Below are positions 1 to 7,207 of a DNA stretch of 17,816 bases, one piece after another. Origin of the DNA: CAYSLU01 sp964431965 (lineage in GTDB: Bacteria > Verrucomicrobiota > Kiritimatiellia > CAIKKV01 > CAYSLU01); NCBI GenBank assembly GCA_964431965.1, contig CAYSLU010000101.1, positions 1-17,816 on the forward strand, given 5' to 3'. A program made the translations under genes and the position numbers. Below the pieces are notes generated by a model. That model was not told where the DNA came from. It searched no databases and saw nothing but the letters and a program-made list of their open reading frames with translations. Positions within the stretch are counted from its first letter, which is position 1, and every line of letters starts with the position of its first letter.

Positions 1-1
1 G

Positions 2-2032
2 GCACCTGCGAAGGCCCCGGTTCCGCCGCCTGCGGCGCCCAAGCCGCCCGCTCCCGCCGCCAAGGTCGAGGCGCCCGTTCGCCCGCCGGCCCCGTCGAAG
101 CCCGCTCCGCCGCCTGCGCCGTACCGGCCGCCGGCTCCGCAGCCGGTCAGCCGTCCGTCGGCTCCGTATCGGCCGGCCGCGCCGGCTCCCGCGCCTCAGA
201 AGCCTCCTGCTCCGGCGCCCGCGCCGGAGGTGCTGCCGCCGGTTTCGCCGCATGTGCCCAAGACGATCACCGTGCGCGGCGCCATCATCGTCAAGGACCT
301 GGCCGATCTGCTCGGCATGCGCGCCAACCAGCTCATCGCCGAGCTGATGGCGATGAACGTGCTCGCGTCCATCAACGAGCGGCTCGATTTCAAGGTGGCG
401 CAGAAGATCGCCGAGAAGCACGGCGTCACGGTTGAGCACGAGAAGAAGTTGTCCGAGCACCGCCCGCCGGCGCCGAAGAAGACCGGGGCGGACGAGGAGA
501 ACCCGGACCGCCCGGAGGACCTGATCTCGCGGCCTCCGGTCGTGACCATTCTGGGCCACGTCGACCACGGCAAGACCTCGCTTCTGGACAAGATCCGGAA
601 CGCGTCGGTCGCCAAGGGCGAGTCCGGCGGCATCACGCAGCACATTGGCGCGTACACGCTGGACTTGGACGGCCGGAAGATCACCTTCCTCGACACGCCG
701 GGCCACGAGGCGTTTACGGCCATGCGCGCCCGCGGCGCGAACCTCACGGACATCGCGGTGATTGTGATCGCGGCGGACGACGGGATCATGCCGCAGACGG
801 TGGAGGCCATCAAGCACGCCCAGGCGGCGGAAGTACCGATCATGGTCGCGATCAACAAGGTCGACCTGCCGGCCGCGAACGTGGACCGCGTCAAGCAGCA
901 GCTGGCCGGCATGACCCTCACGCCGGAAGACTGGGGCGGGACCGTGATCTGCTGTCCGGTGAGCGCGACCACCGGCAAGGGCGTCAACGAATTCCTCGAG
1001 ATGATCCTGATCCAGTCGGAGATGCTGGAGCTTAAGGCCAACCCGAAGCGGAAGGCACAGGGCTATGTCATCGAGGCGCAGCTCGAGCCGGGCATGGGCC
1101 CGACGGCCAACCTGCTGGTGACCAACGGCGTGCTGAACGTCGGCGATATTCTGCTGTGCGGCCCGCACTGGGGCCGGGTGCGCGCGCTGATCAACGACCA
1201 CGGCATCAAGGTGAAGTCCGCCGGTCCGTCAACGCCCGTGAAGTGCCTGGGGCTGTCGGGCGTGCCGCCGGCCGGGGCGGAGTTCCGGGTGTGCGCGAAC
1301 GACCGGGCGGCGCGCGAGCAGGCCGACGAGCGGATGTCGCGGCAGAAGACCGAGCAGGTGCTGCAGCCCAAGCGCGCCTCTCTGGACAGCTTCTTCCAGC
1401 AGCTGAAGGACAACGAGCGGATCGAGCTCAAGATCCTCCTGAAGGCCGACGTCCAGGGCTCGCTCGAGGCGATCGAGCACGCCCTGCGGGACATCAAGAG
1501 CCAGAAGGTTCTGCTCAACATCATCTACTCCGGCGTCGGGAACATCACGACGAACGACGTTCTGCTGGCGAGCGCCTCCAGCGGCATCCTGCTCGGCTTC
1601 CACGTGGCGGTCGAGCCGGGCACGAACCAGCTCGCCAAGCGCGAGGGCGTCGAGATCCGGCTCCACAGCATCATCTACGAGATGATCGACCAGGTGCGCG
1701 ACGCGATGGCGGGCCTGCTGGCGCCGGTGATCCGCGAGAAGGTCATGGGCCACGCCGAGGTGAAGCAGGTCTTCACCATCTCCAAGGGGCACAAGGTGGC
1801 GGGCTGCACCGTCAAGGACGGCAAGATCACGCCGCGGCTGAGCGCCCGCGTGAAGCGCGGCAGCGACGTCGTCTTCCAGGGGTCGATCGCGTCCCTGCGG
1901 CGGTTCCAGAACGACGTGAGCGAGGTGTCCGAGGGGCAGGAGTGCGGCATGCGGCTCGACAGCTTCGGCGATCTGCAGCCCGGCGACATCATCGAGTGCT
2001 TCGACGTCGAGAAGATCGCCCAGCAGCTCTGA
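2..2032 (+). CDS. infB: Translation initiation factor IF-2 (5' end outside window)
   Basis: IF-2 is the GTPase that brings initiator fMet-tRNA to the 30S subunit and promotes 50S joining. The frame is open from base 2, so the gene is cut by the window edge; the GTG at 230 is internal. About 75 residues of Pro/Ala-rich linker (2-229, containing the near-repeats APYRPPAP and APYRPAAP) lead into an IF2_N domain (about 263-440). The GTPase motifs are all intact: G1 GHVDHGKT at 554-577, the GGITQHIG switch region near 626, G3 DTPGH at 692, G4 NKVD at 854 and G5 SAT at 962. Domains II to IV follow, ending in the conserved EVSEGQECGM and PGDIIECF segments of the fMet-tRNA-binding C-terminal domain. 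It is followed after 24 bases by rbfA, as in most bacteria. Identification is certain; only the N-terminus is unseen. Confidence 0.98.
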   Translation, partial: APAKAPVPPPAAPKPPAPAAKVEAPVRPPAPSKPAPPPAPYRPPAPQPVSRPSAPYRPAAPAPAPQKPPAPAPAPEVLPPVSPHVPKTITVRGAIIVKDLADLLGMRANQLIAELMAMNVLASINERLDFKVAQKIAEKHGVTVEHEKKLSEHRPPAPKKTGADEENPDRPEDLISRPPVVTILGHVDHGKTSLLDKIRNASVAKGESGGITQHIGAYTLDLDGRKITFLDTPGHEAFTAMRARGANLTDIAVIVIAADDGIMPQTVEAIKHAQAAEVPIMVAINKVDLPAANVDRVKQQLAGMTLTPEDWGGTVICCPVSATTGKGVNEFLEMILIQSEMLELKANPKRKAQGYVIEAQLEPGMGPTANLLVTNGVLNVGDILLCGPHWGRVRALINDHGIKVKSAGPSTPVKCLGLSGVPPAGAEFRVCANDRAAREQADERMSRQKTEQVLQPKRASLDSFFQQLKDNERIELKILLKADVQGSLEAIEHALRDIKSQKVLLNIIYSGVGNITTNDVLLASASSGILLGFHVAVEPGTNQLAKREGVEIRLHSIIYEMIDQVRDAMAGLLAPVIREKVMGHAEVKQVFTISKGHKVAGCTVKDGKITPRLSARVKRGSDVVFQGSIASLRRFQNDVSEVSEGQECGMRLDSFGDLQPGDIIECFDVEKIAQQL

Positions 2033-2056
2033 TCGCCAACCGCGGGCCCCCGGATC

Positions 2057-2485
2057 ATGAAGACCGACCGTCTCACGCGAGTCAACCAATCCATCCGGCG
2101 CGAGATCGGGCAGATCCTCTTCCGGGTCATGAACGAGCGCGGCTTCGACCTGAGCGCGGTATCCGTCACGCGCGTCATGACGAGCAGCGACCTGAAGGCC
2201 GCCCGCGTGCTGATCTCCATCCGCGACCACGAGTCGGAGCGCCAGCACATGCTGGACCTGCTGCGCAAGCACCGCGGGGACATCCAGGAGGCGCTGGGGA
2301 AGAAGCTGATCATGAAGTACACGCCCCGCCTGTCCTTCGTGCTCGATACGTCGATCGAGGAAGGGGATCGGGTGCTGGCGGTCCTTTCAACCATTGAACC
2401 CGCGTCCCCGGCCGGGGCGGAGCCGGCCGGCGCGGACGACGCGGAAACCGATACCGAGGCCGAAGCCGATGAGACCACCGTATAA
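2057..2485 (+). CDS. rbfA: 30S ribosome-binding factor A
   Basis: RbfA is a KH-type cold-shock ribosome assembly factor that binds the 30S subunit and helps mature the 5' end of 16S rRNA. The 142-residue product is a usual length. It starts with the family pattern RVNQSIRREIGQIL, then the strand with KAARVLISI, and the helix-strand ending KYTPRLSFVLDTSIEEGDRV. The last 30 or so residues are an acidic, Ala/Glu/Asp-rich tail, probably disordered, as in many RbfA proteins. The ATG at 2057 lies 24 bases after the infB stop with no obvious Shine-Dalgarno sequence, so translation may be coupled or depend on another signal. The 3' end overlaps the probable truB start by 17 bases. Confidence 0.95.
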   Translation: MKTDRLTRVNQSIRREIGQILFRVMNERGFDLSAVSVTRVMTSSDLKAARVLISIRDHESERQHMLDLLRKHRGDIQEALGKKLIMKYTPRLSFVLDTSIEEGDRVLAVLSTIEPASPAGAEPAGADDAETDTEAEADETTV

Positions 2486-3224
2486 CCCGCACCGGCGCGC
2501 GCCGGTCGATCCCTTCGACGGCATCCTGCTCGTGGACAAGCCGTCGGGGCCGACGTCGCACGATGTCGTGGACCGCATCCGCCGGCAGTTCCGCCTCGAC
2601 AAGGTCGGGCATGGCGGCACCCTGGATCCGCAGGCCACGGGCCTGCTGGTGCTCCTGATCGGGAAGGCCACCAAGCTGTCGGGCCAGTTCATGTCCTCGG
2701 ACAAGACGTACGAGGGGTGCATGCGCCTGGGCATTGCCACGGACTCCCACGACGCCCAGGGCAAGATCGTCTCCGAGGCGGATCCGTCGGGCATCACGCT
2801 GGAGCGCCTGGAGGCCGAGATGGCCAAGTTCCGCGGCGACATCATGCAGACCCCGCCGATGGTGTCGGCGGTGAAGAAGGACGGAGTCCCGCTCTACAAG
2901 CTCGCCCGAAAGGGCCGCGAGGTGGAGCGCGAGGCGAAGCTCGTGCACATCTACGAGTTCGTCGTGCTGCGCCACGAGCTGCCCCGCGTGTTCTTCCGCC
3001 TTCGCTGTACGAAGGGCACGTACGTCCGGACGATCTGCCACGACATCGGCCAGGGGCTTGGGTGCGGGGCGAATCTCGACGAGCTGCGCCGGACCCAGTC
3101 CGGCTCGTACCGGGTCGAGGATGCGGCGACGACGGCCGTCCTGCTCGACCTGGATCTGGCCGGTCTGCGCCAGAAGGTCATTCCCATCGGGGCGATCCCC
3201 CTGCAGCAGCGGGATCCGGGGTGA
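2469..3224 (+). CDS. truB: tRNA pseudouridine(55) synthase, short form
   Basis: TruB isomerises U55 to pseudouridine in the T-loop of tRNAs. The family motifs are clear: GILLVDKPSGPTSHDVV near the N-terminus, the catalytic motif GTLDPQATG with the nucleophile Asp at residue 53, the KTYEG segment, and GTYVRTICHDIGQGLG near residue 185. I chose the ATG at 2469 because a GAGG sits at 2456-2459 and homologues begin just before the first motif. A TTG at 2394 in the same frame would add 25 Arg/Pro-rich residues that lie wholly inside rbfA. The product is 251 residues, against about 314 in E. coli, and it ends without a recognisable C-terminal PUA-like domain. The 17-base overlap with rbfA suggests translational coupling. 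Confidence 0.95.
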   Translation: MRPPYNPHRRAPVDPFDGILLVDKPSGPTSHDVVDRIRRQFRLDKVGHGGTLDPQATGLLVLLIGKATKLSGQFMSSDKTYEGCMRLGIATDSHDAQGKIVSEADPSGITLERLEAEMAKFRGDIMQTPPMVSAVKKDGVPLYKLARKGREVEREAKLVHIYEFVVLRHELPRVFFRLRCTKGTYVRTICHDIGQGLGCGANLDELRRTQSGSYRVEDAATTAVLLDLDLAGLRQKVIPIGAIPLQQRDPG

Positions 3225-3229
3225 GCCGC

Positions 3230-3250
3230 GCCGGGCGGCGCCGGCCCGGC
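3230..3250 (+). promoter_or_regulatory. GC-only hairpin just upstream of ribF
   Basis: In the 35-base truB-ribF gap, GCCGGGC (3230-3236) and GCCCGGC (3244-3250) form a perfect 7-bp stem around a loop that is itself nearly palindromic (GGCGCCG). It ends 9 bases before the ribF ATG, where no Shine-Dalgarno sequence is present. It could limit or set ribF translation, or cause pausing. The three Ts that follow are too few for a convincing terminator. It is not an FMN riboswitch, which is much longer. The structure is seen; the role is inferred. Confidence 0.45.
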
Positions 3251-3259
3251 CACCGTTTC

Positions 3260-4261
3260 ATGAAGGTTTGCCGGACACTCGCCTGCCTGAGCCGGGAGCC
3301 GCGCGTCGCGACCCTGGCGATCGGCGTCTTTGACGGGCTTCATCTCGGCCACCAGCGTGTGATCTCCCGGGCCGTCCGCCGCGCCCGGGCCTCGGGGGGC
3401 GAGGCGTGGGTATTCACGTTCGACGTTCATCCGGCCCGCGTCTTGAAGCCCGAGATCGCGCCGCCGCTCCTGGCCGACGCCGCCCAGAAGCGGGCGGTGC
3501 TGGAGTCGCTGGGCGTGGATGGGGCGCTGATCGTGCGCTTTACGCGTGCCTTCGCGGACCGCGATCCGGAGCGCTTTGTGCGCGCCCTTCGCGCGGCCGC
3601 GCCCGGCCTGAAGGAAATCTTCGTCGGCGGAAACTGGCGGTTCGGCCGGGGCGGGGCGGGAGACGTGCGGCTGCTCCGCCGGCTGGGCCGCCTGTGGGGC
3701 TACCGGGTGTCCGTGGTCCCGCCGGTCCGCTGCGACGGCGAGATGATCTCCAGCACGCGCATCCGGTCCGCCATTGCCGCCGGCCATCTGCAGGATGCCG
3801 CGCGCATGCTGGGCCGGCCGTTCAGCATCGCGGGCCGGGTCGTTCGCGGCCGCCAGATCGGCCGCCTGCTGGGATTTCCGACGGCCAACATCGAGCCACG
3901 CAACGAGGTCCGCCCGCCCGACGGCGTCTATGCCGTTCGGGTCCGCCTCGCGGACGGCCTGCATGACGGCGTGCTCAGCATCGGTCCGCGCGCCACCTTC
4001 CGGGACAGTCCGCCGGGAACCTGGATGGAAGTCCACGTCTTCGACCTGAGCCGGAACCTGTACGGGCAGACCATCGAGGTGTTCCTGATGGCCCGGCTCC
4101 GGACGGAGCGGCGGTTTAAATCGGCGGATGCGCTGGCCCGGCAGATCGCCCGCGATGTGCGCCATGCCCGCCGCGTTCTGGCGCTCACTGAAAAAAAGAT
4201 CGTCGGGGGGGCTTTACACGCCAGCGGCCGGCATATATACTCCGCCGAAATCAGACAGTAA
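3260..4261 (+). CDS. ribF: Bifunctional riboflavin kinase / FAD synthetase
   Basis: RibF makes FMN from riboflavin (kinase) and FAD from FMN (adenylyltransferase) in the cytoplasm. The N-terminal adenylyltransferase shows the nucleotidyltransferase motif GVFDGLHLGH at residues 22-31 and the later ISSTRIR motif. The C-terminal flavokinase shows GRLLGFPTAN (PTAN at 207-210), PPDGVYAV and the end motif LYGQTIEVFLMARLRTERRF. At 333 residues it is slightly longer than E. coli RibF (313). Homologues start just as this one does from the ATG at 3260 (MKVCRTLACL), so longer upstream readings inside truB are rejected. No Shine-Dalgarno sequence is seen. The last 20 or so residues lie beyond the usual C-terminus and are encoded by the same bases as the rpsO promoter. 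Co-location with infB, truB and rpsO is common in bacteria. Confidence 0.96.
   Translation: MKVCRTLACLSREPRVATLAIGVFDGLHLGHQRVISRAVRRARASGGEAWVFTFDVHPARVLKPEIAPPLLADAAQKRAVLESLGVDGALIVRFTRAFADRDPERFVRALRAAAPGLKEIFVGGNWRFGRGGAGDVRLLRRLGRLWGYRVSVVPPVRCDGEMISSTRIRSAIAAGHLQDAARMLGRPFSIAGRVVRGRQIGRLLGFPTANIEPRNEVRPPDGVYAVRVRLADGLHDGVLSIGPRATFRDSPPGTWMEVHVFDLSRNLYGQTIEVFLMARLRTERRFKSADALARQIARDVRHARRVLALTEKKIVGGALHASGRHIYSAEIRQ
4213..4241 (+). promoter_or_regulatory. Sigma70-type promoter for rpsO (and pnp), inside the ribF 3' end
   Basis: TTTACA (4213-4218) and TATACT (4236-4241) are separated by exactly 17 bases; each differs from the sigma70 consensus by one base. Transcription would begin near 4248 and give rpsO a leader of about 55 bases. 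The element lies wholly within the last codons of ribF. In a sequence this GC-rich, such a match at the optimal spacing is unlikely by chance. It would let rpsO and pnp be expressed apart from infB-ribF, as happens with the rpsO promoter of E. coli. Confidence 0.8.
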
Positions 4262-4303
4262 GAGAAAAGAAAAGAGGTTCGAAGGAAGCGGGTTGACTGG
4301 GCC

Positions 4304-4567
4304 ATGGAAAATAAGACCAAAGAGCTGATCAGCAAAGAGTTCCGCGTTCACGAGACGGATACGGGGTCGTCCGAAATTCAGGTCGCGTTGCTGACGCGCC
4401 GGATAGAGGATCTGACCCAGCACTTGAAGTCTCACCGGAAGGATCACAGCTCTCGGTACGGCCTCATCAAGATGGTCAGCTCCCGCCGCAAGTTGCTGAA
4501 CTACCTGAAGCGCACGCACGAGGATCGGTATCAGAAACTGATCACGCGTCTCAAGCTTCGCCACTAG
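4304..4567 (+). CDS. rpsO: 30S ribosomal protein S15
   Basis: S15 binds the three-way junction of helices 20-22 in the central domain of 16S rRNA and nucleates platform assembly. The 87-residue product is close to the usual 89. It shows the family features: ETDTGSSEIQVALLT near the N-terminus, the HRKDHSSRYGL loop that contacts rRNA, and MVSSRRKLLNYLKR followed by the YQKLITRLKLR end. The best Shine-Dalgarno-like sequence, AAGGA at 4282-4286, is 17 bases from the ATG, which is unusually far. No in-frame alternative start lies between them. S15 commonly represses its own mRNA through a leader structure, so this odd spacing may matter, but I could not establish a fold. The codons are less GC-rich than those of the neighbours, normal for a highly expressed ribosomal protein. 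Confidence 0.98.
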   Translation: MENKTKELISKEFRVHETDTGSSEIQVALLTRRIEDLTQHLKSHRKDHSSRYGLIKMVSSRRKLLNYLKRTHEDRYQKLITRLKLRH

Positions 4568-4714
4568 TAGTTCGCTCGGCTTGCGGGTTATCGGCGCCTG
4601 TTTGCACGCCTCCCTACGGATTGTGTCGCCATTGCGCGGCGCAGCCGACCCCCCCTTTACACAAGGCAAGAAAGAAAAGAAGAGAGAGAAGAAGCAAGGA
4701 GAAGGAAGAGAACC
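4568..4714 (+). promoter_or_regulatory. rpsO-pnp spacer: purine-rich pnp leader and ribosome binding site
   Basis: From 4663 to 4712, 48 of 50 bases are purines (only 4667 and 4695 are C). The tract ends in AAGGAG (4696-4701) and AAGGAA (4702-4707), either of which could serve as the Shine-Dalgarno for the ATG at 4715. The octamer CTTTACAC at 4655-4662 just before it also occurs in the rpsO promoter (4212-4219). No good -10 hexamer lies 16-18 bases further on, so I do not call a second promoter. Only weak stem-forming bases (around 4625-4642) are seen in the first half, so an RNase III-type hairpin as in E. coli pnp is not evident. Confidence 0.5.
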
Positions 4715-6856
4715 ATGAAGAACACCACGTCGGTCGAAATCCAAGTCGGGGACAAGCCCCTCGTCATCGAAAGCGGCCTGCTGGCCCAGCAGGCGAACGG
4801 AGCGGTCACCATCCGCCTGGGCGACAGCATCTGCTTTTCCGCGGTAACCGCCACCAAGCAGCCTCGCGAGGGCATCGACTATTTTCCCTTGCAGGTCGAG
4901 TACCGCGAGAAGTACAGCGCGGCCGGCCGCTTCCCGGGCGGCTACATCAAGCGCGAGGCGCGTCCGAGCGAGAAGGAAATTCTCACGGCGCGATTCACCG
5001 ACCGTCCGCTCCGCCCCCTGTTCCCCAAGGGGTATCGCAACGACGTCCAGATCAACAACATGCTCCTCTCGGTTGACGGCGAGAACGATCCGGACATCCT
5101 CAGCATCAACGCCGCCAGCGCCTCGGTGACCATCTCCGACATCCCGTTCTTCGGGCCGGTCGGCGCCGTTCGTGTGGGCCGCGTCGAGGGGCGATTCATC
5201 ATCAACCCGACCAACGCGGAGCGGGAGGTGAGCGATCTGGACCTGGTCTACGCCAGCGTCCGCGACATGCCGGTCATGATTGAAGGCGACGCCAAAGAGA
5301 TCAGCGAGGCGGATCTGCTCGCTGCCATGAAGCTGGCCCACGCCGAGTGCGTGAAGCTGATCGACGCGCAGCTGGAGCTGCGGCGCAAGCTCGGGCTCCC
5401 GGACAAGGTGGTGGCCGATCTGCCCGAGGGCGGCCCGGTTCTGGACGCGGCCCGGCAGCTGGTCGGCGCGCAGATCCAGGACGCGTTCCTGATCGCGGGC
5501 AAGGCCGAGCGTCGGAACAAGGTTTCGGAGATCCTGGCCGCCGCGAAGGTCAAGCTCGCGGCCCAGTTCCCGGAGGCCTCGGCCGAGGCGTTCCGCCAGG
5601 CGTTCGACCTGCTCGAGATCGAAACGGTACGGCGCAACGTGCTCGAGCGCGGGCGTCGCATCGACGGCCGCGGGTACGACGATGTCCGCCCGCTGCAGGC
5701 CCAGGTAGGCGTGCTGCCGCGCGTGCACGGCTCGGCCGTCTTCAGCCGCGGCGAGACGCAGTCGCTGGGCACGGTCACGCTCGGCGCGATGTCCGACACG
5801 CAGGGGATGGACGCCATCACCGGCGGCCCGGACGAGAAGAAGTTCATGGTGCACTACAACTTCCCGCCGTACAGCGTCGGCGAAGTGGGCCGGCTGGGCG
5901 CCACCGGCCGCCGCGAGATCGGCCACGGCGCGCTGGCGGAGCGCTCGCTCCAGCCCATGCTGCCCGATGACTACCCGTACACGGTTCGGATGGTTTCCGA
6001 CATCATGGGCTCGAACGGATCGACGTCCATGGCGAGCGTCTGCGTCGGCAGCCTGGCGCTGATGGATGCGGGCGTGCCCATGAAGAAGGCCGTCGCGGGA
6101 ATCTCGGTCGGCCTCTTCACCGCTCCGGGCAAGTCCCAGCTCGTGGTCGACATTCTGGGCGACGAGGATCACTGCGGCGACATGGACTTCAAGGTCTCGG
6201 GCACCCGGGACGGAATCACGGGCTTCCAGGTGGACCTCAAGATCCGCGGCCTGCCGTGGGACATGGTTGCCGGCGCGTTCGACAAGGCGCACAAGGCCCG
6301 GATGAAGATCCTGGACTTCATGAACGGCGTGCTCGCCGCTCCGCGCGAGGAGATGTCCCCGTTCGCCCCGCGTATCCACCAGCTGAAGATCGACACCGAG
6401 AAGATCGGCGAGCTCATCGGGCCGGGCGGCAAGAACATCCGCCGCATCACGGATATCTCCGGCGCGAAGATCGACATCGAGGACGACGGCACCGTTTCGA
6501 TCTTCAGCAACGACCACAAGGGCATGGAGATCGCGGTCCGCGAGGTCAGCCTGATCACGGCCGAGGCCAAGGAAGGCGTCATCTACAACGGCACGGTGAC
6601 CGGCATCACGAAGTTCGGCGCGTTCGTCGAGATTCTGCCGGGCCGCGACGGACTGGTGCACATCAGCGAGCTGGCGGACTTCCGCGTCCGCACCGTTGAG
6701 GATGTGTGCAAGGTGGGCGACCAGATGTGGGCCAAGTGCATCGGGATCGACGAGAAGGGCCGGGTCAAGCTCAGCCGCCGCGCCGCGATGGCCGAGATGG
6801 ACGCGCAGGCCAAGGCGGGCGAGGGCGCCCAGCCGCAGCCGCCAGCCGCCCAGTAA
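4715..6856 (+). CDS. pnp: Polyribonucleotide nucleotidyltransferase (PNPase)
   Basis: PNPase is the phosphorolytic 3'-5' exoribonuclease of mRNA decay and RNA quality control; it acts as a trimer. The 713-residue protein has the full family layout. First comes RNase PH domain 1 (AAGRFPGGYIKREARPSE and FTDRPLRPLFPKGY near residues 70-110), then the helical linker (about 210-300). RNase PH domain 2 has SNGSTSMASVCVGSLALMDAG and GDEDHCGDMDFK; Asp485, Asp491 and Lys493 correspond to the catalytic Asp486, Asp492 and Lys494 of the E. coli enzyme. The KH domain has GPGGKN at 569-574, and the S1 domain (about 620-690) has NGTVTGITKFGAFVEI. The start is supported by a strong ribosome binding site. The tail is Ala/Gln/Pro-rich. 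It follows rpsO as in most bacteria and ends at a likely terminator. Confidence 0.99.
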   Translation: MKNTTSVEIQVGDKPLVIESGLLAQQANGAVTIRLGDSICFSAVTATKQPREGIDYFPLQVEYREKYSAAGRFPGGYIKREARPSEKEILTARFTDRPLRPLFPKGYRNDVQINNMLLSVDGENDPDILSINAASASVTISDIPFFGPVGAVRVGRVEGRFIINPTNAEREVSDLDLVYASVRDMPVMIEGDAKEISEADLLAAMKLAHAECVKLIDAQLELRRKLGLPDKVVADLPEGGPVLDAARQLVGAQIQDAFLIAGKAERRNKVSEILAAAKVKLAAQFPEASAEAFRQAFDLLEIETVRRNVLERGRRIDGRGYDDVRPLQAQVGVLPRVHGSAVFSRGETQSLGTVTLGAMSDTQGMDAITGGPDEKKFMVHYNFPPYSVGEVGRLGATGRREIGHGALAERSLQPMLPDDYPYTVRMVSDIMGSNGSTSMASVCVGSLALMDAGVPMKKAVAGISVGLFTAPGKSQLVVDILGDEDHCGDMDFKVSGTRDGITGFQVDLKIRGLPWDMVAGAFDKAHKARMKILDFMNGVLAAPREEMSPFAPRIHQLKIDTEKIGELIGPGGKNIRRITDISGAKIDIEDDGTVSIFSNDHKGMEIAVREVSLITAEAKEGVIYNGTVTGITKFGAFVEILPGRDGLVHISELADFRVRTVEDVCKVGDQMWAKCIGIDEKGRVKLSRRAAMAEMDAQAKAGEGAQPQPPAAQ

Positions 6857-6881
6857 CGGTCGGTCGGCGAGCGTTCGCGAG

Positions 6882-6931
6882 ACAGCCGCTTCGCGCGGGG
6901 CGAGAGTCCCAGCGGGGCGGCTGTTGTCTTT
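6882..6931 (+). terminator. Probable intrinsic terminator after pnp
   Basis: ACAGCCGC (6882-6889) pairs perfectly with GCGGCTGT (6917-6924). Between them GGG and CCC (about 6898-6900 and 6908-6910) can form an inner stem, so the whole folds as one long hairpin. TTGTCTTT follows at once. The T-run is interrupted, so efficiency is uncertain, but the position 25 bases after the pnp stop fits the end of the rpsO-pnp unit. Confidence 0.6.
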
Positions 6932-7207
6932 AAGAGTCAAGGCAAGAGACCCTTGGCGCCAAGGCAGACGCATCTGATCCCAGGTTCGGCAGATCATGGC
7001 CGCAAAGACGCGCAAGAAGCGCAGGACAGATAGGTTCCGGAGGCTTCGGTAGGGACCAAGCAAGTGAAGCAAGAGCGATCCGCAAACAATTCGCGTCTTG
7101 CGCCTTCTGTGTCGCCTCTTTGCGGCTGCCCCGCCCTGGGCGCGCTGCGTCGGGCGCCTCACAACGCGCTTCGCTTTCAGTTCGGGGGGCGTCTATACTT
7201 CGGGTTC
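6932..7207. repeat. Spacer with 14-base palindrome and degenerate inverted repeat
   Basis: This gene-free stretch separates pnp from the ABC cassette. It holds a perfect palindrome, CCTTGGCGCCAAGG, at 6951-6964. It also has two long arms: GCCGCAAAGA at 6999-7008, extending to about 7027, and its near-complement ending in TCTTTGCGGC at 7117-7126, starting near 7095. Read on one strand, both arms have the pattern GCCGCAAAGA-GCG-AGAAG-GCGCA-GAC with a few mismatches and a one-to-three base slip. Such GCAAAGACGC-type inverted repeats look like dispersed intergenic elements of unknown function. A GTG at 7064 opens a frame through the right arm into the next gene; I treat that as noncoding. Confidence 0.6.
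7170..7199 (+). promoter_or_regulatory. Probable promoter of the ABC cassette, placing the start at the ATG
   Basis: TATACT at 7194-7199 is a five-of-six match to the -10 consensus and is identical to the rpsO -10. The -35 is poor: TTCGCT at 7170-7175 with an 18-base spacer is the best I see. Transcription would begin about 7 bases after the hexamer, at 7206-7208, which is the A of the ATG or just before it. No Shine-Dalgarno lies near the ATG, so the mRNA may be leaderless. Confidence 0.5.

Noticed and set aside
1156..2397. Plus-strand open frame of 413 codons in another frame over infB and rbfA
   Set aside because: Arg/Ala/Gly-rich shadow of infB and rbfA with no recognisable motif.
2717..3259. 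N-terminal extension of ribF into truB
   Set aside because: The added residues are a truB frame-shadow; homologues begin at the MKV start at 3260.
3225..3259. FMN riboswitch ahead of ribF
   Set aside because: The gap is 35 bases, far shorter than an RFN element, and lacks its conserved segments.
2951..4165. Minus-strand frame of 404 codons opposite truB and ribF
   Set aside because: Overlaps two certain genes and has low-complexity composition.
4656..4684. Second promoter at TTTACA before pnp
   Set aside because: No acceptable -10 hexamer lies 16-18 bases downstream.
4214..7162. Minus-strand open frame of 982 codons across rpsO and pnp
   Set aside because: It is antisense to two certain genes, is rich in Arg, Ala, Asp, Leu and Val without domain patterns, and arises from the high-GC codon bias of pnp.
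7064..7207. GTG start adding 48 residues to the first permease
   Set aside because: The added part is translated from the inverted repeat and the -10 element and is not membrane-like.
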